From the NCBI GenBank assembly GCA_947488155.1, contig CANKYK010000002.1, positions 316,001 to 380,000 of the forward strand: a DNA stretch of 64,000 nucleotides, written 5' to 3'. Of this stretch, positions 18,214 through 27,662 are shown in pieces. The stretch comes from an uncultured Erythrobacter sp. (GTDB lineage: Bacteria > Pseudomonadota > Alphaproteobacteria > Sphingomonadales > Sphingomonadaceae). How positions within the stretch are numbered: the stretch's first letter is position 1; every line of letters starts with the position of its first letter. The notes under the pieces are model-generated. The model had not been told where the DNA came from and did not search any database. It worked only from the letters and a program-made list of their open reading frames with translations. A program made the translations under genes and the position numbers.

Positions 18214-20043
18214 ATGAACGGGAATGCTGCAAAAAAGGACGCACCAGTAAAAAGCTGGGCAATCGGATGCATAGTGGGAGCTGCCTATTTTCTGGCGGCC
18301 TGCTTCTCCTTTGAAATCGCATTGGGGGTCAGCGGGGTTGCCACCGTCTGGCCTGCTAGCGGTGTTTTCGTTTCAGCTTTGCTCCTCGCCCGGCGAAATC
18401 AGATCGCTGCGATGGCTATTGCAGTGGCCGCTGCCAGCATCGCTGCCAATGTACTTTATGGTGCATCCCTTGGAACAGCGCTCGCGTTTACCACCGCCAA
18501 TGTGGTCGAAGGGCTCTTGATCAGCCAGCTGGTCATTCGCACCTCTGGCGTTCCGCGAACTTTGGATGATCAACGCTGGCTCGCGACATTTTTCGGTGCG
18601 GCCGTCGTTGGCAGCGCAGCGAGCGCGGCCATTGCGGCCTTACTGGCTGGCGAATTGACGCTGCCCTTCTTCGTAGTGTGGTTCACGACGGTGTGCCTAG
18701 GGATGCTGATCGTGACGCCTTTGATCGTGGCAGCAGCGAATGAGTTTCCACTTAAACTCAAGCAGGTCTCGTGCGGATCGGTGCTTCGGTTTGCACTTTT
18801 CACCGGCTTCGTCGGGATCGTTTGCTGGGCTGCACTGGCCCTTGGCGAGGGGCAGTTTCTGTTCCTGCCAGTGATCGCAATTGCCGCTGCGACCTACACC
18901 TATGGCTCGCGCGGGGCCGCTATCAGTATCAGCCTTATCGCGGTGATTGCCACATTGGAGACCGATTTTTCGGCCCCGGTGATCGGCGAATTCGCGCTGC
19001 AATGGGATACGTTGTTCCTACAATTCTATTTGCTTAGCCTGCTGTGTTCTGTCTGGCCTCTGTCGGCCCTGATGGCAGAAAAGGCGAAGCTGATTGATCG
19101 CTACGTCCAGTCGACCGAATTGCTCGAACTGGCTGAGAAAACGGCGCGAGTGGGGCACTGGGCACTGGAGCCGGACAATGCGACACTGATCTGGTCAGAA
19201 GAGGTGTTCCATATTCATGGGATTGATCCAGGCGAACCACAATTGGTCGGGGCGATGCCACTTGGAGAAGCAGGCTCGCTCAACCGTTATCATCCGGAAG
19301 ATAGAGACAGGGTTCGCTCGTTGTTGCTGGCCGCGATGGAAGACCTCGTGCCCTTCGCCTATGAGGCTCGGATTGTCAGACCGGATGGCGTCATCCGCTA
19401 TGTCTCCAGCATTGGCCGCCCCAGATATGATGCATCCGGCGCATTCCGAGGGTTGTTTGGAACGTTTCAGGATATAACTGAGCAAACCGAAACGCTCGAA
19501 GCCTTGCGAGTGGCGCGGCGTGATGCGCTGCGCGAAGCGAAAACGGCGTTGCGTTTATCCGAAACGGATGAGCTCACTGGGATCGCCAATCGGCGCAAGG
19601 TCTTTGGCGAACTGCGCGCAGCGGCCCGCGTTGCCAAGGCCAGCGGCACGCCTATGACCATTGCAGTTATCGATATTGACCACTTTAAGGCGGTCAACGA
19701 TCGTCATGGGCATCATGCAGGCGACAAAGTGCTGAAACGTGTTGCGCAAATCGTTTCTGAACAATTGCGCCTTGGCGACTGCGTTGGGCGGATCGGCGGG
19801 GAAGAGTTTCTTGTGGTCCTGCCCGGTGAGGACGGTGCGGCCGCGCATGACATTGTCGAACGACTGCGTGTCGAGGTCGCGGCGGAGGCATGGGATATCG
19901 CTGGTTTAGAGCAGGTAACAATGAGCGCGGGGTTGGCAGCGGTCGACGAGATTGAGGGCGTTGAAAAGGCAGTCCAGAAGGCCGACCGCGCCCTTTATGA
20001 AGCCAAGCAAAGTGGGCGAAACCTGCTGCGTATTGCGGCGTAA
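18214..20043 (+). CDS. Membrane diguanylate cyclase, MASE1-PAS-GGDEF
   Basis: 609 residues from ATG 18214 (a TTG seven codons earlier is possible). Residues about 15-290 form a multi-span MASE1-type sensor with eight or so helices. About 300-430 is a PAS/PAC domain with ETARVGHWALEPDN and a terminal GLFGTFQDITEQTE. The GGDEF domain at about 440-609 has the active site GGEEF at about 528-532. An RxxD motif (RLGD) lies exactly five residues before GGEEF, the position of the allosteric inhibitory site, so the enzyme is probably active and product-inhibited. It makes cyclic di-GMP in response to an unknown ligand. Flanked by convergent genes. Confidence 0.93.
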   Translation: MNGNAAKKDAPVKSWAIGCIVGAAYFLAACFSFEIALGVSGVATVWPASGVFVSALLLARRNQIAAMAIAVAAASIAANVLYGASLGTALAFTTANVVEGLLISQLVIRTSGVPRTLDDQRWLATFFGAAVVGSAASAAIAALLAGELTLPFFVVWFTTVCLGMLIVTPLIVAAANEFPLKLKQVSCGSVLRFALFTGFVGIVCWAALALGEGQFLFLPVIAIAAATYTYGSRGAAISISLIAVIATLETDFSAPVIGEFALQWDTLFLQFYLLSLLCSVWPLSALMAEKAKLIDRYVQSTELLELAEKTARVGHWALEPDNATLIWSEEVFHIHGIDPGEPQLVGAMPLGEAGSLNRYHPEDRDRVRSLLLAAMEDLVPFAYEARIVRPDGVIRYVSSIGRPRYDASGAFRGLFGTFQDITEQTETLEALRVARRDALREAKTALRLSETDELTGIANRRKVFGELRAAARVAKASGTPMTIAVIDIDHFKAVNDRHGHHAGDKVLKRVAQIVSEQLRLGDCVGRIGGEEFLVVLPGEDGAAAHDIVERLRVEVAAEAWDIAGLEQVTMSAGLAAVDEIEGVEKAVQKADRALYEAKQSGRNLLRIAA

Positions 20044-20063
20044 TCTCAGCGCGCGTGATGCGC

Positions 20064-20103
20064 CAAACAAGAGGGGCGCCAAGATTGCTCTTAGCGCCCC
20101 CTC
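20064..20103 (-). terminator. Hairpin terminator between glnA and the GGDEF gene
   Basis: GAGGGGCGC at 20071-20079 pairs with GCGCCCCCTC at 20094-20103 (9 pairs with one bulged C, 14-base loop). On the minus strand the stem is followed by TTGTTTGG, a moderate U-rich tract, so it most likely ends glnA transcription. On the plus strand the tail is not T-rich. Confidence 0.7.
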
Positions 20104-20125
20104 AATGTGATGCGTCAGCGCGGGA

Positions 20126-21535
20126 TTAGCTGCTGTAATACATGTCAAACTCGACCGGCGCCGGTGTGGTTTCAAGGCGCGACACCTCTTCCCACTTCAG
20201 CTCAGCATAGGCGTCGATCTGGTCTTTCGAGAACACATCGCCCTTCAGCAGGAATTCGTGATCCGCTTCCAAAGCCTCAAGCGCCTCGCGCAAGGAGCCG
20301 CAAACGGTTGGCACGTCAGCAAGCTCAGCTGGCGGCAGATCATAAAGGTTCTTGTCCATCGCCTCGCCCGGGTGGATCTTGTTCTCGATCCCGTCGAGAC
20401 CCGCCATCATCAGCGCCGCAGAGGCGAGATATGGGTTGGCCAGCGCATCTGGGAAACGGAATTCAACCCGCTTGGCTTTCTCGCCAGCGCCGTATGGAAT
20501 GCGGCAAGAGGCGGAGCGGTTGCGTGCTGAGTAAGCGAGCAGAACCGGTGCTTCAAAGCCTGGGACCAGACGCTTGTAGCTGTTGGTGGTGGCGTTGGTG
20601 AAGGCGTTGACAGCCTTCGCGTGCTTGATGACGCCGCCAATGTAATAGAGGCAGGTTTCCGACAGACCGGCATATTCATTGCCAGCGAAGGTGTTCACGC
20701 CGTCTTTCCAGATCGACATGTGGGTGTGCATGCCGCTGCCGTTATCGTCCTTAATCGGCTTAGGCATAAAGGTCGCCGTCTTGCCATAGGCATGGGCAAC
20801 TTGCTGTACGACATACTTATAAATCTGCACGCGGTCAGCGGTTTGGACGAGATTGCCGAAGGTAATGCCAAGCTCATGCTGAGCGGCGGCAACTTCGTGG
20901 TGATGCTTGTCCATGGGCAGGCCCATTTCCATCATCGTGGCGACCATTTCGCCGCGAATGTCGCTGGCGCTGTCGACCGGAGCAACTGGGAAGTAGCCGC
21001 CCTTTGCGCGCGGACGGTGGCCCATATTGCCGCCTTCATATTCCTTGCCGGTGTTGGTTGGCAGTTCAATATCATCGATTGCAAAGCCTGATCCGGCATA
21101 GCCGTCTTCAAAGCGGACATCGTCAAACATGAAGAACTCAGGCTCTGGCCCGACATAGATGGTGTCACCAATGCCGGTTGATTTGAGATAGGCCTCTGCG
21201 CGCTTCGCGGTGGAGCGCGGGTCGCGGGCGTACAGCTGGCCATCAGATGGCTCAACAATATCGCAGAACAGGATCAGTGTCGGGGTCGCGCTGAACGGAT
21301 CGACATAAGCGGTGCCCAGATCAGGCTTCAGGATCATGTCAGATTCGTTGATCGCTTTCCAACCTTCGATGGACGAACCATCGAACATCAGGCCATCGTC
21401 AAGCGCGTCTTCGTCCATAACACTGCCGCACATGGTGAGGTGCTGCCATTTGCCCTTAGGGTCGGTAAAACGCAGGTCCACCCATTCAATGTCATGTTCC
21501 TCGATCTGTTTTACGATGTCTTTTGCACTTGCCAT
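20126..21535 (-). CDS. glnA: Glutamine synthetase type I
   Basis: 469 residues, the usual length of GSI-beta. Makes glutamine from glutamate, ammonia and ATP. Landmarks are FDGSSIEGW (51-59), the EPEFF metal ligand loop (131-135), and the ATP and Glu site near [12 protein letters not shown] (265-276). The adenylylation site Tyr is at about 398 in NLYDLPP, so activity is probably controlled by GlnE. The ATG follows GGAG about 12 bases upstream. It lies 68 bases downstream of glnB on the same strand, the classical glnBA operon of alphaproteobacteria. Confidence 0.98.
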   Translation of the reverse strand: MASAKDIVKQIEEHDIEWVDLRFTDPKGKWQHLTMCGSVMDEDALDDGLMFDGSSIEGWKAINESDMILKPDLGTAYVDPFSATPTLILFCDIVEPSDGQLYARDPRSTAKRAEAYLKSTGIGDTIYVGPEPEFFMFDDVRFEDGYAGSGFAIDDIELPTNTGKEYEGGNMGHRPRAKGGYFPVAPVDSASDIRGEMVATMMEMGLPMDKHHHEVAAAQHELGITFGNLVQTADRVQIYKYVVQQVAHAYGKTATFMPKPIKDDNGSGMHTHMSIWKDGVNTFAGNEYAGLSETCLYYIGGVIKHAKAVNAFTNATTNSYKRLVPGFEAPVLLAYSARNRSASCRIPYGAGEKAKRVEFRFPDALANPYLASAALMMAGLDGIENKIHPGEAMDKNLYDLPPAELADVPTVCGSLREALEALEADHEFLLKGDVFSKDQIDAYAELKWEEVSRLETTPAPVEFDMYYSS

Positions 21536-21603
21536 GGTCTGTAATTCTCCAGCTTATCTGGTGTTTGCGCCCGCATTTTTGCGAGCAGAGAGGTGGTTGA
21601 AAT

Positions 21604-21982
<379 letters not shown>

Positions 21983-22001
21983 TATACTGTCACACGCGCG
22001 A

Positions 22002-22017
22002 TCCAAGAATCGTGCCA
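22002..22017 (-). promoter_or_regulatory. Sigma-54-like promoter element upstream of glnB
   Basis: On the minus strand, TGGCAC, five bases, then TTGGA. The sigma-54 consensus is TGGCAC-N5-TTGC, so the -24 element is perfect and the -12 element has one change at the normally conserved C. It lies about 60 bases before the glnB GTG. Sigma-54 control of glnBA is known in several alphaproteobacteria, which makes the match plausible but not proven. Confidence 0.4.
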
Positions 22018-22142
22018 ATCTCTGTGATGGATTGGGTTAGATGATCTGGCCTGCTGCGCAAGGGCCATTCGTTTGAATTCGGTGCGGCGCAAGATCATGT
22101 CTCACCCGGCTTTGTAGGTATAGGCCTGCCCAAAGCACAGAC

Positions 22143-22168
22143 TCTGATTGCCTAAAAATTAGGCAGAG
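22143..22168 (-). terminator. Hairpin downstream of argC, possible terminator
   Basis: TGCCTAA-AAA-TTAGGCA at 22149-22165 is a perfect 7-pair stem. Flanking CTCT at 22143-22146 and AGAG at 22165-22168 can extend it across an internal loop. It lies about 30 bases after the argC stop on the minus strand. There is no good T-run, so termination efficiency is uncertain. Confidence 0.4.
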
Positions 22169-22198
22169 ACTTAGGGAAATTGCTTAGCCGCGAGGGAC

Positions 22199-23131
22199 TC
22201 AACCGGGCAGGCGAAGGCCTGTGGTTTCCGGCAGGCCGCACATGATGTTGAGGTTTTGAACCGCCGCGCCGCTGGCGCCTTTGCCAAGGTTGTCCAACCG
22301 CGCGATCAGGCGTGCGTGATAACCACCCTCATTGCCGTAGACATAGAGCGTCATCGAATCGCTTGCTGGTTCGCCTTCACGCACGTTCAGTTCGGTCAGC
22401 GGTTCGGATGCGGCGACGGTGACGATTGATGACTGACGGTAATTTTCAGCCAGAGCCTCGCGCAGGTGGTCTGGCGTTAGTTTGCTATCAATCGCGCCCA
22501 GATGAAGCGGCACTTCGACCAGCATACCGCGATAGGCGCGCACAACTGCTGGCGCGAAAATCACGCCATGGGTCAGGCCGGCATGCAGCTTCATCTCGGG
22601 CCGGTGTTTATGCGCCATATCCAAACCGTAAGTCCGAAAGGCGAGATCAGGTTCGTCCTCAATCCGTTTGATCAGGGCATTTCCGCCGCCAGAATATCCG
22701 CTCACCGCGTTGACGGTGTAGGGCCAATCGGCTGGCAGCAGCCCCGCACGAACCAGCGGCGCGATTAACGCCAAGAAGCCGGTCGGATAGCACCCTGGAT
22801 TGGAGACAAATTTCGCCTCGGAAATTTTGTCGTGCCCGATGATCTCTGGAAAGCCATAGGTCCAGCCATCGGCCACCCGGTGCGCGCTGGAGGCATCGAT
22901 GATCCGCGTGTTTGATCCGTCGGCCAGGGCCACCGCATCGCGCGCCGCATCGTCGGGCAGACAAAGGATCGCGACATCCGCTTCGTGCAAAGCCTCTTTG
23001 CGCGCGGCCTCGTCCTTGCGGCGGTCATTGTCCAGCACCAGTAGCTCAAATTCGCTGCGCGCGGCCAGACGCTCGCGGATTTCCAAGCCGGTAGTCCCGG
23101 CTGCCCCATCGATGAAAATGCGTGTTGTCAT
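22199..23131 (-). CDS. argC: N-acetyl-gamma-glutamyl-phosphate reductase (type 2)
   Basis: 310 residues, the length of the short, type 2 ArgC. Reduces N-acetylglutamyl phosphate to the semialdehyde in arginine synthesis. NADP-binding start FIDGAAGTTGLEIRERL (about 6-22), catalytic Cys about 114 in SNPGCYPTG, and GYSGGG shortly after. The type 2 enzyme lacks about 35 residues of the E. coli form. It lies 27 bases downstream of the SH3 protein gene on the same strand, so the group M17 peptidase-SH3-argC may share transcripts. Confidence 0.95.
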   Translation of the reverse strand: MTTRIFIDGAAGTTGLEIRERLAARSEFELLVLDNDRRKDEAARKEALHEADVAILCLPDDAARDAVALADGSNTRIIDASSAHRVADGWTYGFPEIIGHDKISEAKFVSNPGCYPTGFLALIAPLVRAGLLPADWPYTVNAVSGYSGGGNALIKRIEDEPDLAFRTYGLDMAHKHRPEMKLHAGLTHGVIFAPAVVRAYRGMLVEVPLHLGAIDSKLTPDHLREALAENYRQSSIVTVAASEPLTELNVREGEPASDSMTLYVYGNEGGYHARLIARLDNLGKGASGAAVQNLNIMCGLPETTGLRLPG

Positions 23132-23158
23132 GCTGCGCTGTTTAGCCGCTGATGCGCG

Positions 23159-23506
23159 CTAGGCAACGCTGCTTAAACTATCGGCTTTGACATATCCGCT
23201 TGGCCCATCCGGTCCGATCGTGGCCCAGGCCCAGTCGCCCGCTACATCGAGCAATTCGATCGCGCTGCCTGAATCCAGCGCCGTGACGAGCTCTGCATCA
23301 TCTTGCGGTTGGAGCAGCATGGCCGCGCCCTTCGCGGCGACTTCGCGGATCTCAGGAATAACGTAATGCGCCGCCAGATGCGTGCCCGCAAGCGCGATAT
23401 GGGCAAGGTCACCGCGCAGCGGTAGAGTGCCGGGCTGAGGACGCGCGATCGGGCCGCTCAAACCGAGCACGCCTGATGGCACTTCGTATTTTTCAGCCTT
23501 GCTCAT
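23159..23506 (-). CDS. SH3-domain protein resembling the N-terminal part of NlpC/P60 peptidases
   Basis: 115 residues from ATG 23506; a GTG at 23527 would add seven residues. The C-terminal half is a bacterial SH3-like domain (GSAIELLDVAGDWAWATI, then GPSGYVKADSL). The segment before it, RGDLAHIALAGTHLAAHYVIPE, resembles the N-terminus of sphingomonad C40 peptidases that start with such a region and an SH3 domain. No catalytic NlpC/P60 domain follows; argC begins 27 bases after the stop. So this is either a stand-alone SH3 adaptor or a reduced C40 peptidase. It lies downstream of the M17 aminopeptidase. No signal peptide. Confidence 0.75.
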   Translation of the reverse strand: MSKAEKYEVPSGVLGLSGPIARPQPGTLPLRGDLAHIALAGTHLAAHYVIPEIREVAAKGAAMLLQPQDDAELVTALDSGSAIELLDVAGDWAWATIGPDGPSGYVKADSLSSVA

Positions 23507-23633
23507 CTGAGCCTGGTCCCCTGTCACGACCCAGCGCGTATCGCTGGGGTTCGGCGCGCTTATACGGCCAAAGCCTTTCGAGCAAGTTAGCCGCTGACTA
23601 GTGGTGGAAAGCGATCACCAGGTCACCCGGCGT

Positions 23634-25034
23634 TCACTCGCCGCCATAGCGCGCTTTCAGTGTATGCCAGCTCGCGCGTAGACCGTATGCCGCGCCGCCT
23701 TTGCTACGCCCAGGCTTAGGGAAGGGGCGCCAGCCGAAGGTGTCGAAATGCGCCCATTCAATGCCTTCGCCTACGAACTTGTCGAGGAACAATCCCGCGA
23801 CGCTCGCGCCCGCATAGGGGTTGCTCTGCGCATTGGTGAAATCGGCAATGTCAGATTTGAGATAGTCGAAATACCCCTCCGGCAGCGGCAAACGCCATGG
23901 TTCATCATCATTGGCTTTACCCGCCGCAATCAACTCAGCGGCGGTCTCGTCACGGCGCGTCATCAATGCCGGAAAATCGGGGCCCAGAGCAATGCGGGCC
24001 GCGCCGGTCAGCGTGGCAAAATCAATGATCAGCTCGGGCTCTTCCTCACTCGCGCGGGTCAGAGCATCGCCCAAGATCAGGCGACCTTCCGCATCGGTGT
24101 TGTGGATCTCAACCTTGTGCCCCTTGCGACTGTCCAGGACATCGCCAGGGCGAAACGCGGGGCCAGAGATGGCATTTTCAACCGCTGGCACGAACAGATG
24201 CAATTGCACCTTCAGCCCGCCCCGCATGACCAGACCCGCAAGCGCGATCGCATGGGCTGCGCCGCCCATGTCTTTCTTCATCAGGCGCATCCCGGCGGCC
24301 GGTTTAATATCGAGTCCGCCCGAATCGAAGCAGACGCCTTTGCCGACAATCGCCAACACGGGATCCTTGTCGCTGCCGCCCTTCGCCTGCCAATTGAGGT
24401 GCAGCATGCGCGGTGCGTGATGGCGCGCGGCGGCGCGGCCAACGGCGTGCACCATGGGATAGCCTTGCTCCAACCCGTCACCCTTGGTCACCTTCAGAGT
24501 GCCGCCATAGGTCTTGGCGAGCTTTTCAAACTCTGCCTCCAGTGCGGCTGGCCCCATGTCCTCCGCCGGTGTGTTGATGAGATCGCGGACCAGCATTTCC
24601 GCCTCTGCTTCCGCCAGCAATGGCTCAATCGCTGCGGCCTGCTTGGTCAGGAGCACGCGCGGGCCCACCGCGTTTTCATCATCGCGGTAGCGGGTGAAGC
24701 GGTAATGCGCGGTTAGCCAGCCAAACATCGCCGCGCCTGCTTCGGCGTTTTCCAATCGGTATGTGCCCTCTGGCAATTTTCCGGCCAATGCAGCCAGGCA
24801 ATAGCTTGAAAGCGTGTCTGTATTGGCCACGCCGCCAACCGCAAACCAGGCGTCGCCATCTGGCACAATGCCGGTTTGACCGGCGGCGCCGGTGAATTTC
24901 TGCGCGGAGAGTGAGGAGCGCTGTCCAGTGCTCAGAGATTTCACCCACTCCTCATATCCATCCTGGGTCACCAGATGGATGGAGATGGCGTCTTGCCCGC
25001 GGTCAGGCTGGATCAATTCTTTGGTATCATTCAT
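23634..25034 (-). CDS. Leucyl aminopeptidase family protein (M17)
   Basis: 466 residues. Cytosolic di-zinc aminopeptidase. All metal and catalytic positions of family M17 are visible: Lys 232 and Asp 237 in GKGVCFDSGG, Lys 244 in LDIKP, Asp 255 in KKDMGG, and Asp 314/Glu 316 with Arg 318 in NTDAEGR. The N-terminal domain is shorter and more divergent than in E. coli PepA, as usual for the alphaproteobacterial PepA-like group, so peptide preference is uncertain. It is divergent from the DUF3298 lipoprotein gene; the two starts are about 70 bases apart. Confidence 0.93.
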   Translation of the reverse strand: MNDTKELIQPDRGQDAISIHLVTQDGYEEWVKSLSTGQRSSLSAQKFTGAAGQTGIVPDGDAWFAVGGVANTDTLSSYCLAALAGKLPEGTYRLENAEAGAAMFGWLTAHYRFTRYRDDENAVGPRVLLTKQAAAIEPLLAEAEAEMLVRDLINTPAEDMGPAALEAEFEKLAKTYGGTLKVTKGDGLEQGYPMVHAVGRAAARHHAPRMLHLNWQAKGGSDKDPVLAIVGKGVCFDSGGLDIKPAAGMRLMKKDMGGAAHAIALAGLVMRGGLKVQLHLFVPAVENAISGPAFRPGDVLDSRKGHKVEIHNTDAEGRLILGDALTRASEEEPELIIDFATLTGAARIALGPDFPALMTRRDETAAELIAAGKANDDEPWRLPLPEGYFDYLKSDIADFTNAQSNPYAGASVAGLFLDKFVGEGIEWAHFDTFGWRPFPKPGRSKGGAAYGLRASWHTLKARYGGE

Positions 25035-25102
25035 ACTTACGTCATTAGCTTTGAGTGACGACTTGTCACGCGCGAATTGTGCAAGCGAAAGGGTGGAGGA
25101 TC

Positions 25103-25966
25103 ATGGGCAGGGCAATGACGGTTTGTATGGCGGTTCTGACCGTGGGCGCGCTAACGGCGTGCTCTTCCCCCGAGGAGGTCGCCGAGGATGTCGGCGTTGC
25201 TCAAAACACACCGACCCCTCCGACCCCGTCCAAAGTGGGCGATAATGGTAACGCGCAAGACGATCTGGAGCGTCGCACCGCCGCCGGTTTCAAGGCGGTC
25301 AACTTCACCGAAGATGAAAATTCTGGCGGCGGCAGCCGCGACTTCGAGTATAGCTGGCCGGCTCAGGTCAGTGCGATCCCGGAGCTGACCCAGCACCTGC
25401 AAAGCGAACGCGCAACTGCGCTGGAAGAGCAGAAACAGGATTGGGCCGAAATGCTGGCTGACGCGCCTGAAAGCTGCGGCGCTTCGTGCAAGACCAATTC
25501 TTATGGCCGCACCTGGAAGGTCGTGGCAGATTTGCCCCGTTTCCTCTCTCTATCGGCCAACCAATATGCCTACACGGGCGGTGCACACGGCAATTACTGG
25601 TTCGACAGTCTCGTATGGGACCGTGATGCCAAGGCCGTGCTTGATCCGCGCGCGATGTTCACTTCGACCATAGCGCTCAATGATGCGGTGCGCGATAGCT
25701 ATTGCAGCGGACTCAAAATCGAGCAGACCGAGCGTAGGGGCGGCGATGTCGACGCCGGAATCTTTAGTGATTGCCCCAAGGTGGATGATCTTACTCTGCT
25801 GGTAGGGTCGTCTAATGGCAAGAGCTTTGACCGGTTGGGACTGCTCGCCGCGCCTTATGTTGCCGGGCCATATGTTGAGGGCGCTTACGAGGTGACTGTG
25901 CCAGTCACACAGGCGGTTTTAGACGCAGTAAAGTCTGAATATCGAGCGAGCTTTTCGGTTAAGTAG
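25103..25966 (+). CDS. Lipoprotein with DUF4163/DUF3298 (RsiV-like) domain
   Basis: 287 residues from ATG 25103, preceded by GGTGGAGG a few bases upstream; the frame reaches 25055 but that start lacks a site. The signal peptide ends in a lipobox LTAC with Cys at 20. After a Pro/Thr linker comes a domain with DFEYSWPAQVSAIPEL, LSLSANQYAYTGGAHG and a C-terminal DUF3298 half. The GGAHG motif is typical of this fold, found in the RsiV anti-sigma factor ectodomain and YdhI-like proteins, some of which bind lysozyme. No sigma factor is adjacent. Function unknown; probably anchored in the periplasm. Confidence 0.82.
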   Translation: MGRAMTVCMAVLTVGALTACSSPEEVAEDVGVAQNTPTPPTPSKVGDNGNAQDDLERRTAAGFKAVNFTEDENSGGGSRDFEYSWPAQVSAIPELTQHLQSERATALEEQKQDWAEMLADAPESCGASCKTNSYGRTWKVVADLPRFLSLSANQYAYTGGAHGNYWFDSLVWDRDAKAVLDPRAMFTSTIALNDAVRDSYCSGLKIEQTERRGGDVDAGIFSDCPKVDDLTLLVGSSNGKSFDRLGLLAAPYVAGPYVEGAYEVTVPVTQAVLDAVKSEYRASFSVK

Positions 25967-26009
25967 GCCGCCTCTCGCAAATCACGCGCATTGTCGCTAC
26001 ATAGCACCA

Positions 26010-26837
26010 ATGACCGAATATCAGCTTATCGAAGGCGATCAGACCGTCTACCGCGACGGCACCATTAAACTGCATGGGCCAGATGGCTTTGACGGGATGC
26101 GCAAGGCCGGGCAGCTGGCCGCGCGGATCCTTGATGAGGTCGCCAATCTGGTGCAACCCGGCGTCACGACCGAGAGTGTTGATACCGCTGTGCGCGAGAT
26201 GATGCTGGATGCTGGATCAGTGCCCGCGACATTGGGTTATCGGGGATATACGCACAGCTGCTGTATCTCGATCAACCATGTGATCTGCCACGGGATTCCG
26301 TCGGAAAAAGTCTTCAAAGAAGGTGATATCGTCAACGTCGATGTTACCCCGTTGCTTGATGGCTGGCACGGCGACACGTCGCGCATGTTCTTTGCTGGCG
26401 AGCCATCGCTGAAGGCCAAACGGTTGGTCGATGTGACACATGAATGCCTGATGCTGGGGATTGAAGCAGCGGGCAGACCGGGCGCGCGTCTGGGTGATAT
26501 TGGCGCCGCGATTGAGGCGCATGCCAAGCAGTTCCGTTACGGCGTGGTGCGTGAGTTTTGCGGACACGGTTTGGGCCGTCTGTTCCACGATGCGCCGGAG
26601 GTTGTGCACGCGGCGAAAGCTGGCACGGGGCCGGAGCTGAAGCCGGGCATGTTCTTCACCATTGAACCGATGATCAACCTGGGCAAGCCATGGGCAAAAG
26701 TGCTGGGTGACGGCTGGACTGCGGTGACCCGCGACAAGAGCCTATCCGCACAGTTCGAGCATTCGCTCGCTGTGACTGAAGAGGGCACTGAGATATTTAC
26801 GCTCAGCCCAACAGGTAAAGACAAACCGCCGTATTGA
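26010..26837 (+). CDS. map: Methionine aminopeptidase type I
   Basis: 275 residues. Removes the initiator Met from nascent proteins. The five metal ligands are in recognisable contexts: VNVDVT (Asp), GDTSRMFF (Asp), GHGLGRLFHDAPE (His), FTIEPMIN (Glu) and SAQFEHSLAV (Glu). The substrate-binding His lies in the YTHSCCISINHVICHGIP region. The first 20 residues before the catalytic fold are slightly longer than in E. coli. It stands alone between the DUF3298 lipoprotein and msrA, with about 145 bases to the latter. Confidence 0.97.
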   Translation: MTEYQLIEGDQTVYRDGTIKLHGPDGFDGMRKAGQLAARILDEVANLVQPGVTTESVDTAVREMMLDAGSVPATLGYRGYTHSCCISINHVICHGIPSEKVFKEGDIVNVDVTPLLDGWHGDTSRMFFAGEPSLKAKRLVDVTHECLMLGIEAAGRPGARLGDIGAAIEAHAKQFRYGVVREFCGHGLGRLFHDAPEVVHAAKAGTGPELKPGMFFTIEPMINLGKPWAKVLGDGWTAVTRDKSLSAQFEHSLAVTEEGTEIFTLSPTGKDKPPY

Positions 26838-26983
26838 TTTGCGATTGCTTGCGTCAGCTTGCTTGTTGAGCGATCCCGTAACTTATTTGGTGCGCCGCGC
26901 GAATATCGTGCTGACGTGGTGATGCAGGCGATACGCTTTGCATCGTATTTTATCGTCCATAATCTAGGGGCCAGAATTTCGTT

Positions 26984-27652
26984 ATGATCAAATTGCCAAA
27001 AGTCGCCATGACGCTCGCCGCAGCAGCCGGCCTGATGGGGCTGGCCGCTTGTTCTTCTCCGCAAGTGAACCGTCAAAGTGATAGCGCCGCGGGGAGCACT
27101 CTGATCTCCTCCGACAATCTGCCGGAAAATCAGGCCACTGCTGTGTTCGCCATGGGATGTTTCTGGTGCGCAGAGGCCGATTTTGAAAAGGTTGATGGCG
27201 TCGTCGACGTGGTCTCTGGATACACCGGGGGTCGTACAGAGAACCCGACCTACAAGCAGGTAACCTATGCTGAGACAGGCCATTACGAGGCCATCCTTGT
27301 CACCTATGATAAGACAAAGCTGAAATACGAAGACCTGCTTTCGGTGTTCTGGCGCAATGTTGATCCGTTCGATCCGCGCGGGCAATTCTGTGACAAGGGC
27401 ACCAGCTATCTTGCGGCGATTTTCCCTGGGAATGATGAGGAAGCGGAACTGGCAGAAGCTTCTAAAGATCGCTGGGAAAGCGTCTTTCAACAGGAAATCG
27501 TAACCGACATTGTGGACCGCGCCGACTTTTATCGGGCCGAGGAAGACCACCAGGATTACTATAGCAAGAACCCCGTTCGTTATGGCTATTACCGGAACGG
27601 TTGCGGGCGCGACAAACGGCTAGAGGCGGTTTGGGGCGCAATCCCGAAGTAG
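26984..27652 (+). CDS. msrA: Peptide-methionine (S)-S-oxide reductase MsrA, lipoprotein form
   Basis: 222 residues. Repairs methionine-S-sulfoxide in proteins. The catalytic Cys is at about 59 in the family motif GCFWCAE (58-64), followed by SGYTGG and the RGQFCDKGTSYLAAIF region; a resolving Cys lies near the C-terminus (NGCGRD). The N-terminus is an export signal ending in a lipobox LAAC (Cys 23), so this copy probably acts on the outer face of a membrane in the periplasm. A linker of about 30 residues joins it to the enzyme. Convergent with ccmB, 10 bases apart. Confidence 0.94.
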   Translation: MIKLPKVAMTLAAAAGLMGLAACSSPQVNRQSDSAAGSTLISSDNLPENQATAVFAMGCFWCAEADFEKVDGVVDVVSGYTGGRTENPTYKQVTYAETGHYEAILVTYDKTKLKYEDLLSVFWRNVDPFDPRGQFCDKGTSYLAAIFPGNDEEAELAEASKDRWESVFQQEIVTDIVDRADFYRAEEDHQDYYSKNPVRYGYYRNGCGRDKRLEAVWGAIPK

Positions 27653-27662
27653 GCCTGGCAGG

